NCBI GenBank assembly: GCA_005518185.1
Contig: RKSN01000002.1
Coordinates: 186,001 to 250,000 of the forward strand
Length of the DNA stretch: 64,000 nt
Source of the DNA: Chakrabartia godavariana
Lineage (GTDB): Bacteria > Pseudomonadota > Alphaproteobacteria > Sphingomonadales > Sphingomonadaceae
Direction of reading: 5' to 3'
Shown: positions 49,112 through 58,480 of the stretch, piece by piece
Layout of the letters: every line of letters starts with the position of its first letter
Numbering within the stretch: the stretch's first letter is position 1
Position numbers and translations under genes: made by a program
Notes under the pieces: generated by a model
Told to the model about the DNA's origin: nothing
Databases searched by the model: none
What the model saw: only the letters and a program-made list of their open reading frames with translations

Positions 49112-51555
49112 CAGATTTTGATCCGTGCGTTGGTGGGGTCATACATGGGCTTGAGCGAGGCTGTGGCGGGATACCGGACGCCCGCAATCTCGATTTCAAA
49201 GTCATCCGCGCCAATCGGGCCGACAACCCCGCCATCGGCTGCGGTGACATAGCCAAGGCCACAGGCACCGCCGAGCGTATGCGCGTACATGCCCGAGCGG
49301 ATGTACCCGGCGATGCGATCACCCTGCCAGATGGGTTCATTGTGATAGAGCATCGGCTCGGGCGCCTTCAGCAGGAACTGGACGAGCTTCTGCTTCAGTC
49401 CCTCTTCCTTCTGCCGCAACAGCGCCTCCCGGCCGATAAAGCCGCCGGGTTTGTCCATGCGTACCGCAAAGCCAAGGCCGGCCTCAAGCGGGGTGTCCTC
49501 ATCGGTGATGTCATGGCCCCAGTGGCGGTAGCCCTTTTCCATGCGCAGCGCGTTGAGCGCGTGATAGCCACAATGCTTGAGGCCAAAGGCCGCGCCCGCC
49601 GCCACGATCTCATCATAGACGCCCGTCATGAATTCGGTCGGGATATACAGTTCCCATCCCAGTTCGCCGACATAGGTGATGCGCGAGGCACGCACGATGG
49701 CGTAGCCCAGCTCGATCTCCTGGCTCGTCGCAAAGGGGAAAGCCTCATGCGAGAGGTCATTAGGACAGATCGACTGAAGCAGCGCACGCGCGTTCGGCCC
49801 CATGATCGAGATGACGCCCATCGCCGACGACACATTGGTCAGGATCGCATGGGCGTCTTCGGGGATGTGACGCTTAAGCCAGTTGAAATCCTTGACCTCA
49901 GTCTCGGCGCCGGTGACGATCAGATAGGCGGTCTGCGACAGCCGCGTCACGGTCAAGTCGGCTTCGATCCCGCCCTTCTCGTTCAGCCACTGGGTATAGA
50001 CCAGCTTGCCTGGTGCCACGTCCACGTCATTGGCGCAGACGCGGTTAAGCACCGCACAGGCATCGCGGCCCTCCAGCCGGAATTTGGCGAAGGAGCTCTG
50101 GTCGAACAGGCCAACCGCTTCGCGGACGGCCTTGCACTCGGCGGCATTGGCCTCAAACCAGTTCTGGCGGCCATAGCTATACTCGTACTTCGGCGTGCTG
50201 CCCGGCTCGGCATACCAGTTGGGCCGTTCCCAGCCAAACGCCTCACCATGGCAGGCCCCGGCCGCGACCAGACGGTCATGGATAGCCGATCGGCGCACGC
50301 CGCGCGCCGTCTCGTACTGCTTGAACGGATAATGCGTCGCATAGAGCAGGCCGAGGCTTTCGGTCACACGCTCGCGCAGGTATTTGCGGTTGATCTGGAA
50401 CGGCATGTTGCGCCGGATGTCGACCGTCCAGAGGTCGGCGGGCGGAATGCCGTCGCGGATCCAGTCGGCCATGACCTTCCCGACGCCACCTGCGGATTGC
50501 AGACCAATCGAGTTCAGGCCAGCCGCAACGAAACAGCCCTTCAGTTCGGCGCTCTCCCCCAGATGATAGCGGACATCGGGCGTGAAGCTTTCGGGGCCGC
50601 AGAAGAACTTCTGGATACCCGCTTTTTCCAGTGCGGGCACGCGGCGCATCGCATCCATCAGCAGCGGCTCGAAATGCTCGAAATTGCCATCAATCTCGTC
50701 GAAGCAGAAGTCTTCGGAGATGCCGTCCATGCCCCAGGGGCGGGCATTGGGCTCAAACGCACCGACGAGCAGCTTGCCCGCGTCATATTTGTAATAGCCG
50801 CAATAATCATAGTCGCGCAGCACCGGCAGGGTCGGATCAATGCCTTCGACCCCTTCAAACAGCACATAATAATGCTCGCAGGCATGGAGCGGTGCGGCAA
50901 CGCCAATGCTCGCAGCGAGATCGCGCGTCCACATGCCGCCGCAGATGACGACATAGTCGGCGTCAATCGATCCGTCGTCGGTATCGACGCCCGTCACGCG
51001 ATCCCCATTGTGGCGGATCCTGGTGACCTTGGTGTTCTCGAATATCCGCGCGCCGCCGGTCTTGGCGCCCTTGGCCAGCGCCTGCGTGATATCGACGGCA
51101 TTGGCGTAACCGTCGCTCGGGATGTGGATCCCGCCCACGACGTCATCGACGTTGACGATGTGCGCGAGATCCTTGATCTCCTGCGGCGTCACGACGTGCA
51201 CCGGCAAGTCGAACACCTTCGCCATCGAGGCGCTGCGCTTCAGCTCTTCAAAGCGTTCGGCATTGGTCGCCATCGAGATGGAGCCGCATTGCCGATATCC
51301 GGTTGCCTGCCCCGTCTCCGCCTCGAGCCCGCGGTATAGCTCGCCTGTATATTTGGCGAGCTTGGTCATGTTGATCGACGGACGCAGCTGTCCGACAAGG
51401 CCGGCCGCGTGCCATGTCGTCCCGCTTGTCAGCTGCTTGCGTTCCAGCAGGACGACATCGTCCCAGCCGATCTTGGTCAGGTGATAGGCAATCGAACAGC
51501 CGATCACACCACCACCGATAATGACGACCCGCGCCTTTTTGGGAAGTTCCGCCAC
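49111..51555 (-). CDS. Dimethylglycine dehydrogenase-like flavoprotein with GcvT domain (module C, second)
   Basis: This 814-residue protein has VVIIGGGVIGCSIAYHLTK (residues 10-28), the covalent-FAD histidine H49 in WHAAG, and a C-terminal GcvT-like folate domain from about residue 430 with LRMEKGYRHWGHD near the end. It would oxidise an N-methyl amino acid and pass the carbon to tetrahydrofolate. It lies three bases after the next dehydrogenase gene. The pair are clearly distinct proteins, so two successive demethylations or two substrates are possible. Confidence 0.9.
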   Translation of the reverse strand: MAELPKKARVVIIGGGVIGCSIAYHLTKIGWDDVVLLERKQLTSGTTWHAAGLVGQLRPSINMTKLAKYTGELYRGLEAETGQATGYRQCGSISMATNAERFEELKRSASMAKVFDLPVHVVTPQEIKDLAHIVNVDDVVGGIHIPSDGYANAVDITQALAKGAKTGGARIFENTKVTRIRHNGDRVTGVDTDDGSIDADYVVICGGMWTRDLAASIGVAAPLHACEHYYVLFEGVEGIDPTLPVLRDYDYCGYYKYDAGKLLVGAFEPNARPWGMDGISEDFCFDEIDGNFEHFEPLLMDAMRRVPALEKAGIQKFFCGPESFTPDVRYHLGESAELKGCFVAAGLNSIGLQSAGGVGKVMADWIRDGIPPADLWTVDIRRNMPFQINRKYLRERVTESLGLLYATHYPFKQYETARGVRRSAIHDRLVAAGACHGEAFGWERPNWYAEPGSTPKYEYSYGRQNWFEANAAECKAVREAVGLFDQSSFAKFRLEGRDACAVLNRVCANDVDVAPGKLVYTQWLNEKGGIEADLTVTRLSQTAYLIVTGAETEVKDFNWLKRHIPEDAHAILTNVSSAMGVISIMGPNARALLQSICPNDLSHEAFPFATSQEIELGYAIVRASRITYVGELGWELYIPTEFMTGVYDEIVAAGAAFGLKHCGYHALNALRMEKGYRHWGHDITDEDTPLEAGLGFAVRMDKPGGFIGREALLRQKEEGLKQKLVQFLLKAPEPMLYHNEPIWQGDRIAGYIRSGMYAHTLGGACGLGYVTAADGGVVGPIGADDFEIEIAGVRYPATASLKPMYDPTNARIKI

Positions 51556-51558
51556 CGA

Positions 51559-53976
51559 TTAAACCTTCATCTTTGAATTGTCAGGGTCATAGGCGGGGTC
51601 CGCCAATACGACGGCTGCGCGTCGTTCCCCTTGGAGATAGATATCGAACGTGGAGCCCGGCGCTGCGTTCTCGATGGGAACACAGGCAAAGAACAGGCTC
51701 TTGCCGACACGGTGGCCATAGCCGCCCGACGTCGTCAGCCCGATGCACGTGTCGCCGATGAGGCAAGGCTCAGCCCCGCGCACATCGACATTGGTGGCAG
51801 CCACCTCACCATAGACGATGCGGAAGCGATCCGGCGCGTCGAGCGTCGCCTGTTTGCCGACGAAATCGTCCTTCTTGAAATTGATGAAGCGCGGCATGTC
51901 GGCCTCGATCATCGTCAGCTCATTGGTGAGTTCTGACCCCCAGGCCTTATAGCCCTTTTCCATCCGCATCGTGTTGGCGGCGTAGAGGCCGTAATTGGCG
52001 ATACCGAAGGCCTGACCTGCATCCCACACGGCCTGATACAGCGCGGCAAGGTCTCCCATGGCGGGATGGAGTTCCCAGCCCAGTTCCCCGGCGTAAGAGA
52101 CACGCAGCGCGCGCAGCTTGATCCCCGCGACCAAGATCTCCTGCCCGCTCAACCAGCGGAAGCCTTCATTGCTGAGGTCCGCATCGGTCAGCTTTGCCAG
52201 AACATCGCGGGCGCGCGGACCATTGAGGACGAGCACGCCCAGATCCATGGTCAGGTTGCGGATCGTCACGTCTTCGTCGGGGCGCTTGCTCTGCATCAGC
52301 AGGTCCCAGTCGCGCTGCTCGGCCGCAGCCGCCGACAGGCAGTAGAAATGATCATCGGCGAAGCGCGTGACGGTCATTTCGCCATAGATGCGCCCTTGCG
52401 CCGACAGCGGGTGGACAAGCGCGATGCCGCCCTGCTTCTTGGGCATCCGGTTGGCGCAGATCCGGTTCAGGAACGCCTCGGCGTCGGGGCCGGTCACATC
52501 ATATTTGGCAAAACCCGACAGATCGAGCACGCCCACGCGCTCAGAGACCGCCGCCACCTCGTTCGCGACGACCTCAAAGGTATTGGTGCGGTGATAGCCG
52601 CCCTCTTCCTCGCGTCCGTCAAGTGAGAACCATTTCGGACGCTCCCAGCCATAGGTCTCCCCATAAACCGCGCCTGCGGCCTTTAGCGGCTCATAGAGCG
52701 GGCTCGTCTTTTGCGGGCGGCCATCGGGCTCCTCCTCACCGGGAAGCCGCGTCGTGAAGGTCATGCGGTAATCGAGGAACACCTTGTCGCGGCTGTAATC
52801 CTCATCGGCATAGGGCCCGTAGCGACGCGGATCGAACTCGGTCATGTTGATGTCGGCATCGCCGAACACCATCCACTGCGCCATATATTTGCCGGCGCCG
52901 CCGCCCTGCGCGATGCCAAAGCTGGTGCCGCAGCAATGCCAGAAATTGCGCAGGCCCACGGCCGGCCCAAGCAGGGGGCCGCCATCGGGCGTGTGCGGGA
53001 TAGCGCCATTGACGAAACGGCGTAGACCGACTTCACCAAAGACGGGCATGCGCTCAATGGCGCGCTCCAGCCACGGGTAAATTCGCTCCAGATCCTCGGG
53101 GAACAGCTCGCTCGTCGAATTCCATTCAGGATGGCCGCCACGCGGGGCCCACGCCTCCACAAGACCGGTGTTCTCATAGACGCCGATCAGGCCGCTCTTC
53201 TGTTCCTGCCGGAAATAGCCCGAGACATGGGGGCAGCGCATGACGGGAATTTCCTCATCGCGCTCCATGAATGCGGGAATCGGATCGGTGACGACATAAT
53301 GATGTTCCATGTTGGTCACCGGAATGTCGATGCCCGCCATCTGCGCCACCTGCCGCGCATAGCAGCCTGCCGCGTTGACGACGATTTCAGCGCGGACCGT
53401 GCCTTTTTCCGTCGCAACATCCCATTCGCCAGACGGCAGCTGGGTGAGGCCGGTGACGCGGTTCTTGCGCACAATCTTTGCGCCCATATTCTTGGCGCCG
53501 ATGGCCAGCGCGTTGCAGATCCCGGACGGATCGGCATGACCGTCTTCCGTGGTCCGCGCGCCTGCGATCACGCCGTCCAGCGTCATGAAGGGATTGTGGC
53601 GAAGGATTTCCTCGGGCGGAATGATCTCCATCTCAAAGCCGATGATCTTGGAGAAGCCCTGAATGTAGCGCATCCACGCCAGTTCGCGCTCATTCGTCGC
53701 GAGCCGGATGCCACCTGATTTGTGCCAACTGACATATTGCCCGGTGAGCCCTTCAAGCTGGGGATACAGCTCATTTGAATAGGCATGCATCTTGGCGAGA
53801 TTGAAGCTGCCGGTGATGTTGGGGCACTGGCCCGCCGCGTGCCAGGTCGAGCCGGAGGTCAGCTCATCCTTTTCGATCAGCAGACAGTCCGTCCAGCCGA
53901 GCTCGGCCAGGTGGTACAGGAGGGACGCCCCCATGATTCCGCCGCCGATGATCACAACCCGTGCCGATGTCTGCAT
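51559..53976 (-). CDS. Dimethylglycine dehydrogenase-like flavoprotein with GcvT domain (module C, first)
   Basis: This 805-residue paralogue has VVIIGGGIMGASLLYHLAE (residues 7-25), H46 in WHAAG, and a folate-binding GcvT-like half ending with LRMEKGYKAWGSELTNE. It is the first gene of module C, with a 164-base divergent region to the SDR at 54141. Together with the following dehydrogenase, Rieske and MDR genes it makes a compact four-gene operon. Start ATG 53976 fits the conserved N-terminus. Confidence 0.9.
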   Translation of the reverse strand: MQTSARVVIIGGGIMGASLLYHLAELGWTDCLLIEKDELTSGSTWHAAGQCPNITGSFNLAKMHAYSNELYPQLEGLTGQYVSWHKSGGIRLATNERELAWMRYIQGFSKIIGFEMEIIPPEEILRHNPFMTLDGVIAGARTTEDGHADPSGICNALAIGAKNMGAKIVRKNRVTGLTQLPSGEWDVATEKGTVRAEIVVNAAGCYARQVAQMAGIDIPVTNMEHHYVVTDPIPAFMERDEEIPVMRCPHVSGYFRQEQKSGLIGVYENTGLVEAWAPRGGHPEWNSTSELFPEDLERIYPWLERAIERMPVFGEVGLRRFVNGAIPHTPDGGPLLGPAVGLRNFWHCCGTSFGIAQGGGAGKYMAQWMVFGDADINMTEFDPRRYGPYADEDYSRDKVFLDYRMTFTTRLPGEEEPDGRPQKTSPLYEPLKAAGAVYGETYGWERPKWFSLDGREEEGGYHRTNTFEVVANEVAAVSERVGVLDLSGFAKYDVTGPDAEAFLNRICANRMPKKQGGIALVHPLSAQGRIYGEMTVTRFADDHFYCLSAAAAEQRDWDLLMQSKRPDEDVTIRNLTMDLGVLVLNGPRARDVLAKLTDADLSNEGFRWLSGQEILVAGIKLRALRVSYAGELGWELHPAMGDLAALYQAVWDAGQAFGIANYGLYAANTMRMEKGYKAWGSELTNELTMIEADMPRFINFKKDDFVGKQATLDAPDRFRIVYGEVAATNVDVRGAEPCLIGDTCIGLTTSGGYGHRVGKSLFFACVPIENAAPGSTFDIYLQGERRAAVVLADPAYDPDNSKMKV

Positions 53977-54140
53977 GGAAAGCCCGCTCCTCTTGGGATA
54001 TTTTGTGGCAGACCATAGGCGGCTCCATCCATCGGCGACAAATGGCCATTATCCACGCATTGGTTCAAAAAATTTTCGGGTTACTTTCTCCGCAGCTTTG
54101 ATAGGGACGGCCCGCAGAGAGATTTTGGGGGTCGCAATCC
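53977..54140. other. Divergent control region of module C and the SDR gene
   Basis: This 164-base region separates the module C operon (leftward) from an SDR gene (rightward). It holds an AT-rich stretch, CAAAAAATTTTC at 54066-54077, in otherwise GC-rich sequence, and presumably both promoters. No clear palindrome of the types seen elsewhere was found. Confidence 0.5.
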
Positions 54141-54905
54141 ATGAAAACAGCTGTCGTCACGGGCGCCGCACAGGGCGTTGGCCTCGCAACCGCCCAATTG
54201 CTGGCGCAAAACGGGCATCATGTCGTGATGACCGACGTGCAGGCGCTGGACCAGCAGGCAGCGGCGCTCCAGGCCGAAGGACTCAGCGTGTCGGCGATCA
54301 GCGGTGATGTGTCCTCCGAAGCCTTTGCAACGCAGCTCGCGGATCAGGTGCAGGCCGACCATGGTGGCGCCGATGTTCTGGTGAACAATGCCGGCATCAG
54401 CCTCATCTGCCCAGCCGAGGAGACGAGCCTCGATCAGTGGCAGCGGGTGATGTCGATCAACCTCGCCGGGCCGTTCCTCCTGTGCCGCGCGCTGGGCCAG
54501 CAGATGCTGCACAAGGGACAGGGCAGCATCATCAACGTGGCGTCGATTGCCGGCCTTCACGGCGTCATCCACCGCGCCGCCTATAACGCGTCCAAGCATG
54601 GCCTGATCGGCCTGACCCGGACGCTCGCGGCCGAATGGGGCGGGCGTGGCGTGCGCGTGAATGCGGTGTGCCCCGGCTGGATCAAGACCGAAATGGACAT
54701 CGCGGATCAGGGGTCAGGCGCCTATGGCGATGCCGACATCATGAACCGCGTTCCCATGGCCCGGTTCGCCTCCCCCGAGGACGTGGCACGCGCCATCGCC
54801 TTCCTCGCCCAGCCCGACAGCTTTGTGAACGGGGTCAGCCTGCCGGTCGATGGCGGCTGGACCGCCGATGCCAGCTGGGATGCCCTGCGGCTGAAGACGC
54901 GCTGA
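54141..54905 (+). CDS. Short-chain dehydrogenase/reductase
   Basis: A 254-residue classical SDR with TGAAQGVG at residues 7-14, NNAG, a catalytic Ser in NVASIAGLHG and an intact YNASK. It ends with VDGG. It is divergent from module C, and may oxidise a hydroxyl intermediate of that pathway (for example a hydroxylated betaine such as carnitine-type compounds), but this is only context. Confidence 0.9.
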   Translation: MKTAVVTGAAQGVGLATAQLLAQNGHHVVMTDVQALDQQAAALQAEGLSVSAISGDVSSEAFATQLADQVQADHGGADVLVNNAGISLICPAEETSLDQWQRVMSINLAGPFLLCRALGQQMLHKGQGSIINVASIAGLHGVIHRAAYNASKHGLIGLTRTLAAEWGGRGVRVNAVCPGWIKTEMDIADQGSGAYGDADIMNRVPMARFASPEDVARAIAFLAQPDSFVNGVSLPVDGGWTADASWDALRLKTR

Positions 54906-55017
54906 GAGCGGAAAAAATCAACAGCGATCTGCAGGAACTTCATGCCATGTCTTGGCAGCGTAACAATTGTCATGAAAGAGCCGGAATCAGTCTCCTCACT
55001 GTCGATCGGGCGGAAGC

Positions 55018-55800
55018 TTGACCATAATTTCTGTCGCCATCCCCAAAGCGGAACCGCAGGCCTATCTGCTTTGCGCCCTCCGTCTGTTCCTGATCGCCAT
55101 CCCGCTTGTGCTGTTGCTGCCGCTGCATCTGCTGTGGCAGCTGCTGAAGCTGCCGTCGCCCTGGGCGATGCTGTTCCTGCGGATCGTGTCGCGAATCCTT
55201 GGCATGCGCGTCAAAGTCTATGGGCAAAGGCTGCGCAAGGACGTGTTCTTCGTTGCGAACCATGTGTCCTGGCATGACATCCCGATTCTCGGCGGCATCA
55301 CCGGGACGGCCTTCGTGGCGCAGGATGGCGTGCGCAAATGGCCCGTGATCGGCTGGCTGGCGACCCAGAACCGAACCGTGTTCGTCAACCGCGCCGGCAA
55401 GCAGCAGGTGGCTGGACAAATCAACGTCCTGCGCGAAGCGATTGCCGAAAACTGGTCGATCACGCTTTTCCCCGAAGGCACCACGTCCGACGGCCACAGC
55501 CTGCTGCCGTTCAAGCAGTCGCTGTTTGAAACGCTGGCGCCTCCGCCTCGTCCGGTGATGATTCAGCCCGTTTTCCTCGACTTTGGCGATGTCGGCCCCG
55601 ACATTGCCTGGCTGGGCGAGGAAACTGGCTGGCAGAGCGCCTGGCGCGCCTTTACGCGCCCCGGCAGCTACAAGGTCGGCGTCCATTTCCTCGAACCGTT
55701 CGATCCCGGCGCTCTTGCCGACCGCAAGGAAGTCTGCGCCCGCGCCCGGAGCGGTATCGCAACCGCCTTGTCCGATCGCCTGGGATATGAGGTCCGCTGA
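55018..55800 (+). CDS. 1-acylglycerol-3-phosphate acyltransferase (PlsC-like)
   Basis: This 260-residue membrane-associated enzyme has an N-terminal hydrophobic region (about residues 18-45), the NHVSWHD acyltransferase motif (H-x4-D, about 81-87), and FPEGTTSDG. It adds the second acyl chain to lysophosphatidic acid in phospholipid synthesis. TTG 55018 is the start, with GGCGGAAG just upstream. It is not part of the amine pathways by function and may be a core or lipid-remodelling gene flanking the island. Confidence 0.88.
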   Translation: MTIISVAIPKAEPQAYLLCALRLFLIAIPLVLLLPLHLLWQLLKLPSPWAMLFLRIVSRILGMRVKVYGQRLRKDVFFVANHVSWHDIPILGGITGTAFVAQDGVRKWPVIGWLATQNRTVFVNRAGKQQVAGQINVLREAIAENWSITLFPEGTTSDGHSLLPFKQSLFETLAPPPRPVMIQPVFLDFGDVGPDIAWLGEETGWQSAWRAFTRPGSYKVGVHFLEPFDPGALADRKEVCARARSGIATALSDRLGYEVR

Positions 55801-56000
55801 CCATCCGTTGACGTCCGACACGCCCGTCGGGCGCCTCGGAAAAAAATTCACCCGTGCCCCCAAATTTTTCAATTGTGGCACCCTCGCTGCGGCGGCTTAA
55901 CCTCGGCTTCCTTTAATATCGGGCAATGTCCTTTCCGTGCGGCAGTCTTCGGATGCGGCACGTTGCTTTGCCCGCAATGGCTATGTCTGGGCGCGCAGTT
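55801..56000. other. Intergenic region with two weak hairpins
   Basis: This 200-base gap holds a small perfect hairpin, CGCCC (55821-55825) and GGGCG (55829-55833), and AT-rich arms AAAAATT and AATTTTT at about 55842-55848 and 55863-55869. Neither has a clear T-run, so they are at best weak terminators of plsC. The promoter of the gene at 56001 is presumably within the last 100 bases. Confidence 0.35.
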
Positions 56001-56954
56001 ATGAAAATCGGTTTCATTGGCCTTGGGAATGTCGGCGGGAAACTTGCAGGCAGTCTGATCCGCAACGGCCACGACGTGACGGTCCGGGATCTCGATCCGG
56101 CGCTCGTTGCAGAATATGTGTCGCGCGGCGCAAAGTCGGCGGCGTCGCCCAAGGAATTGGGCGAAGCGGTCGATCTCATCATCACCTGCCTGCCATCCCC
56201 CGCCGCAAGCGCCGCAGTGGCAGAAGGTCCTGACGGGTTCCTGCAGGTGATGCGCCCCGGACAGGTCTGGATGGAAATGAGCACGACGGACTATAGCGAG
56301 GTCATCCGCCTCGGCGCGCTGGTGGAAGCGCGCGGCGCCATGTTCATGGAATGCCCGGTTTCGGGCGGATGCCATCGCGCCGACACCGGCAATATCGCGA
56401 TCTTCGCGGGTGGCCCCCGGGCCGCGTTTGAATTCGTCCTGCCGGTGCTGACGACAATGGGCCGCCGCATCCTGCACACGGGGGAGCTTGGCACGGCATC
56501 GCAGCTGAAGGTCATGACGAACTATCTGTGCACGGTGCACCTCGTCGCGCTCGCCGAAGCGCTCACCACGTGCAAGGCCATCGGCCTCGACATGAACACG
56601 ACCTATGAGGCGATCAAGATCTCCTCGGGCAACAGCTTCGTCCATGAAACCGAAAGCCAGGTCATCCTGAACGGCAGCCGCGACATCAACTTCACGATGG
56701 ACCTGGTGTCGAAGGATATCGGCCTGTTTGACAAGATTGCGCAGGAAGCCGGCGTCCCCGTTGAGATGTCGCCGCTGATCGTCCGGCTCTTCAAGGAAGC
56801 GGAAGCGGCCTACGGCCCGCGCGAATTTTCGCCCAACATCATCCGCCGCTATGAGGAGCCGCTGGGCCTCAAGGTGCTCGGCACGGGCTTCCCCGACCAG
56901 ATGGTGGATGATGAACCCGAAGAGCCCGGCTATGAGGTGGTGCCGAAGCGTTAA
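56001..56954 (+). CDS. 3-hydroxyisobutyrate dehydrogenase-family oxidoreductase
   Basis: This 317-residue protein has the NAD(P) motif IGFIGLGNVGG at residues 3-13, the substrate segment CPVSGGCHRADTG, and a catalytic lysine in SQLKVMTNYL. It belongs to the beta-hydroxyacid dehydrogenase family (3-hydroxyisobutyrate, tartronate semialdehyde and related). It would interconvert a beta-hydroxyacid and its semialdehyde. ATG 56001 matches the conserved N-terminus; ATG 55983 is possible. The next gene is an aldehyde dehydrogenase that could use the semialdehyde. Confidence 0.88.
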   Translation: MKIGFIGLGNVGGKLAGSLIRNGHDVTVRDLDPALVAEYVSRGAKSAASPKELGEAVDLIITCLPSPAASAAVAEGPDGFLQVMRPGQVWMEMSTTDYSEVIRLGALVEARGAMFMECPVSGGCHRADTGNIAIFAGGPRAAFEFVLPVLTTMGRRILHTGELGTASQLKVMTNYLCTVHLVALAEALTTCKAIGLDMNTTYEAIKISSGNSFVHETESQVILNGSRDINFTMDLVSKDIGLFDKIAQEAGVPVEMSPLIVRLFKEAEAAYGPREFSPNIIRRYEEPLGLKVLGTGFPDQMVDDEPEEPGYEVVPKR

Positions 56955-56977
56955 GCCGGAAAGGGCAAGCAAAGCAT

Positions 56978-58480
56978 ATGGGCACGCCAACGGACCATGC
57001 CGGATGGGTGACGCGCGCCGCGTCGCTGAAGCTGGATGCCGACCTTTTCATCGACGGCAAGCCCTGCGCGGCGGCCAGTGGTGCCACGATCGAGGCCATC
57101 AATCCGGCGACGGGCGCGCTCCTCACCCATATGGCGTGCGGAGATGCGAGCGACATTGACCGTGCCGTCGCATCGGCCAAGCAGGCCTGGGACGACCGGC
57201 GCTGGCGCAACCTGACACCGCGCACGCGCATGGACATTTTCCGCCGCTGGGCCGACCTTGTTGAGCGCGACGCGGCGGATCTGGCGCTGATGGAAACGCT
57301 CAGCATGGGCAAGCCTGTCACCGACGCGCTGACCATCGACCTTCCCGAAGCGATCGTGACCATCCGCTATTTCGGTGAGGCGATCGACAAGGCGGCGGGT
57401 GCTGTCTCCAACAGCCCGAGCAATGCGGTGCACATGGTCTCGCGCGAACCGCTGGGCGTCATCGGGGCGATCTCGCCCTGGAACTATCCGTTGCTGATGG
57501 CGGCGTGGAAAGTGGCCCCGGCGCTGGCGGCGGGCAATTGCGTCGTCCTGAAGCCGTCGGAAAAGGCCGCCCTGTCCTGCATCCGCCTCGCGCATCTGTT
57601 CGTTGAGGCGGGTGGTCCGCCGGGCGTGTTCAACGTCGTCACAGGCTATGGACAGGATGCGGGCAAGCGGCTGGCGCTGCACCCTGATATTGCCAAGGTG
57701 AGCTTCACCGGATCGACGGCCGTCGGCAAGCAGCTGATGATCTATTCGGGCGAGTCCAACCTGAAGCGCGTGGCGCTGGAAACCGGCGGCAAGAGCCCGC
57801 AGATCTTCATGCCCGATCTGGCCGACCTGGACACGGCGGTGGACCGCGCCATCATGGGCATCTTCGACAATGCAGGGCAGGTCTGCAACGCCGGGTCGCG
57901 CCTGCTCGTCCATGCCGACATACACGACGCATTCGTCGCGCGCTTCGTGGCGCGGGCGGGCGAACTTTATGTGCCGGGCGACCCGCTTGATCCGACGACC
58001 AGCCTGGGCCCGGTGGTCAGCCACGGGCATCAGGCGGGCGTCTTGGCCTGCATTGATCAGGGCCGCAAGGAAGGCGCAGTCCTCGCGCTGGGCGGCGGCA
58101 CCGACCCTGCACGTCCCGACGGCGCCTATGTCCAGCCGACGCTGTTCACGGGGGTGACGCCTGACATGGCCATCGGGCGCGACGAGATTTTCGGGCCGGT
58201 TGCCGCGCTGTTCAAGGTGCACAGCGAGGAAGAGGCCATCGCGCTTGCCAATGACTCGATCTACGGCCTCGCCGCCAGTGTCTGGACATCCGACGTCACG
58301 CGCGCGCACCGCATGGTTCGCGCGCTGGAGGCCGGTGTCGTCTGGGTCAACTGCTTCGGCGATGGCGACATGACGCAGCCTTTTGGCGGGTACAAGCAGT
58401 CCGGCAACACGCGCGACAAGTCGATGGAGTGTCTGGCCGGCTACATGCAGTCCAAATCGGCCTGGTTCAACCTCGACTAG
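56978..58480 (+). CDS. NAD(P)-dependent aldehyde dehydrogenase
   Basis: This 500-residue enzyme has all the ALDH motifs: SPWNYP (cofactor), FTGSTAVGK, the general-base Glu in ALETGGKSPQ, the nucleophile Cys in GQVCNAGSR, and EIFGPVAALF. It oxidises an aldehyde to the acid, and is of the betaine-aldehyde/PuuC type by overall pattern. It lies 23 bases after the hydroxyacid dehydrogenase gene. The stop overlaps the convergent LysR gene by four bases. Confidence 0.92.
   Translation: MGTPTDHAGWVTRAASLKLDADLFIDGKPCAAASGATIEAINPATGALLTHMACGDASDIDRAVASAKQAWDDRRWRNLTPRTRMDIFRRWADLVERDAADLALMETLSMGKPVTDALTIDLPEAIVTIRYFGEAIDKAAGAVSNSPSNAVHMVSREPLGVIGAISPWNYPLLMAAWKVAPALAAGNCVVLKPSEKAALSCIRLAHLFVEAGGPPGVFNVVTGYGQDAGKRLALHPDIAKVSFTGSTAVGKQLMIYSGESNLKRVALETGGKSPQIFMPDLADLDTAVDRAIMGIFDNAGQVCNAGSRLLVHADIHDAFVARFVARAGELYVPGDPLDPTTSLGPVVSHGHQAGVLACIDQGRKEGAVLALGGGTDPARPDGAYVQPTLFTGVTPDMAIGRDEIFGPVAALFKVHSEEEAIALANDSIYGLAASVWTSDVTRAHRMVRALEAGVVWVNCFGDGDMTQPFGGYKQSGNTRDKSMECLAGYMQSKSAWFNLD

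Noticed and set aside
49279-51339. Open frame of 686 codons on the + strand
   Set aside because: It is a mirror of the flavoprotein at 49111-51555 and has shadow-type composition.
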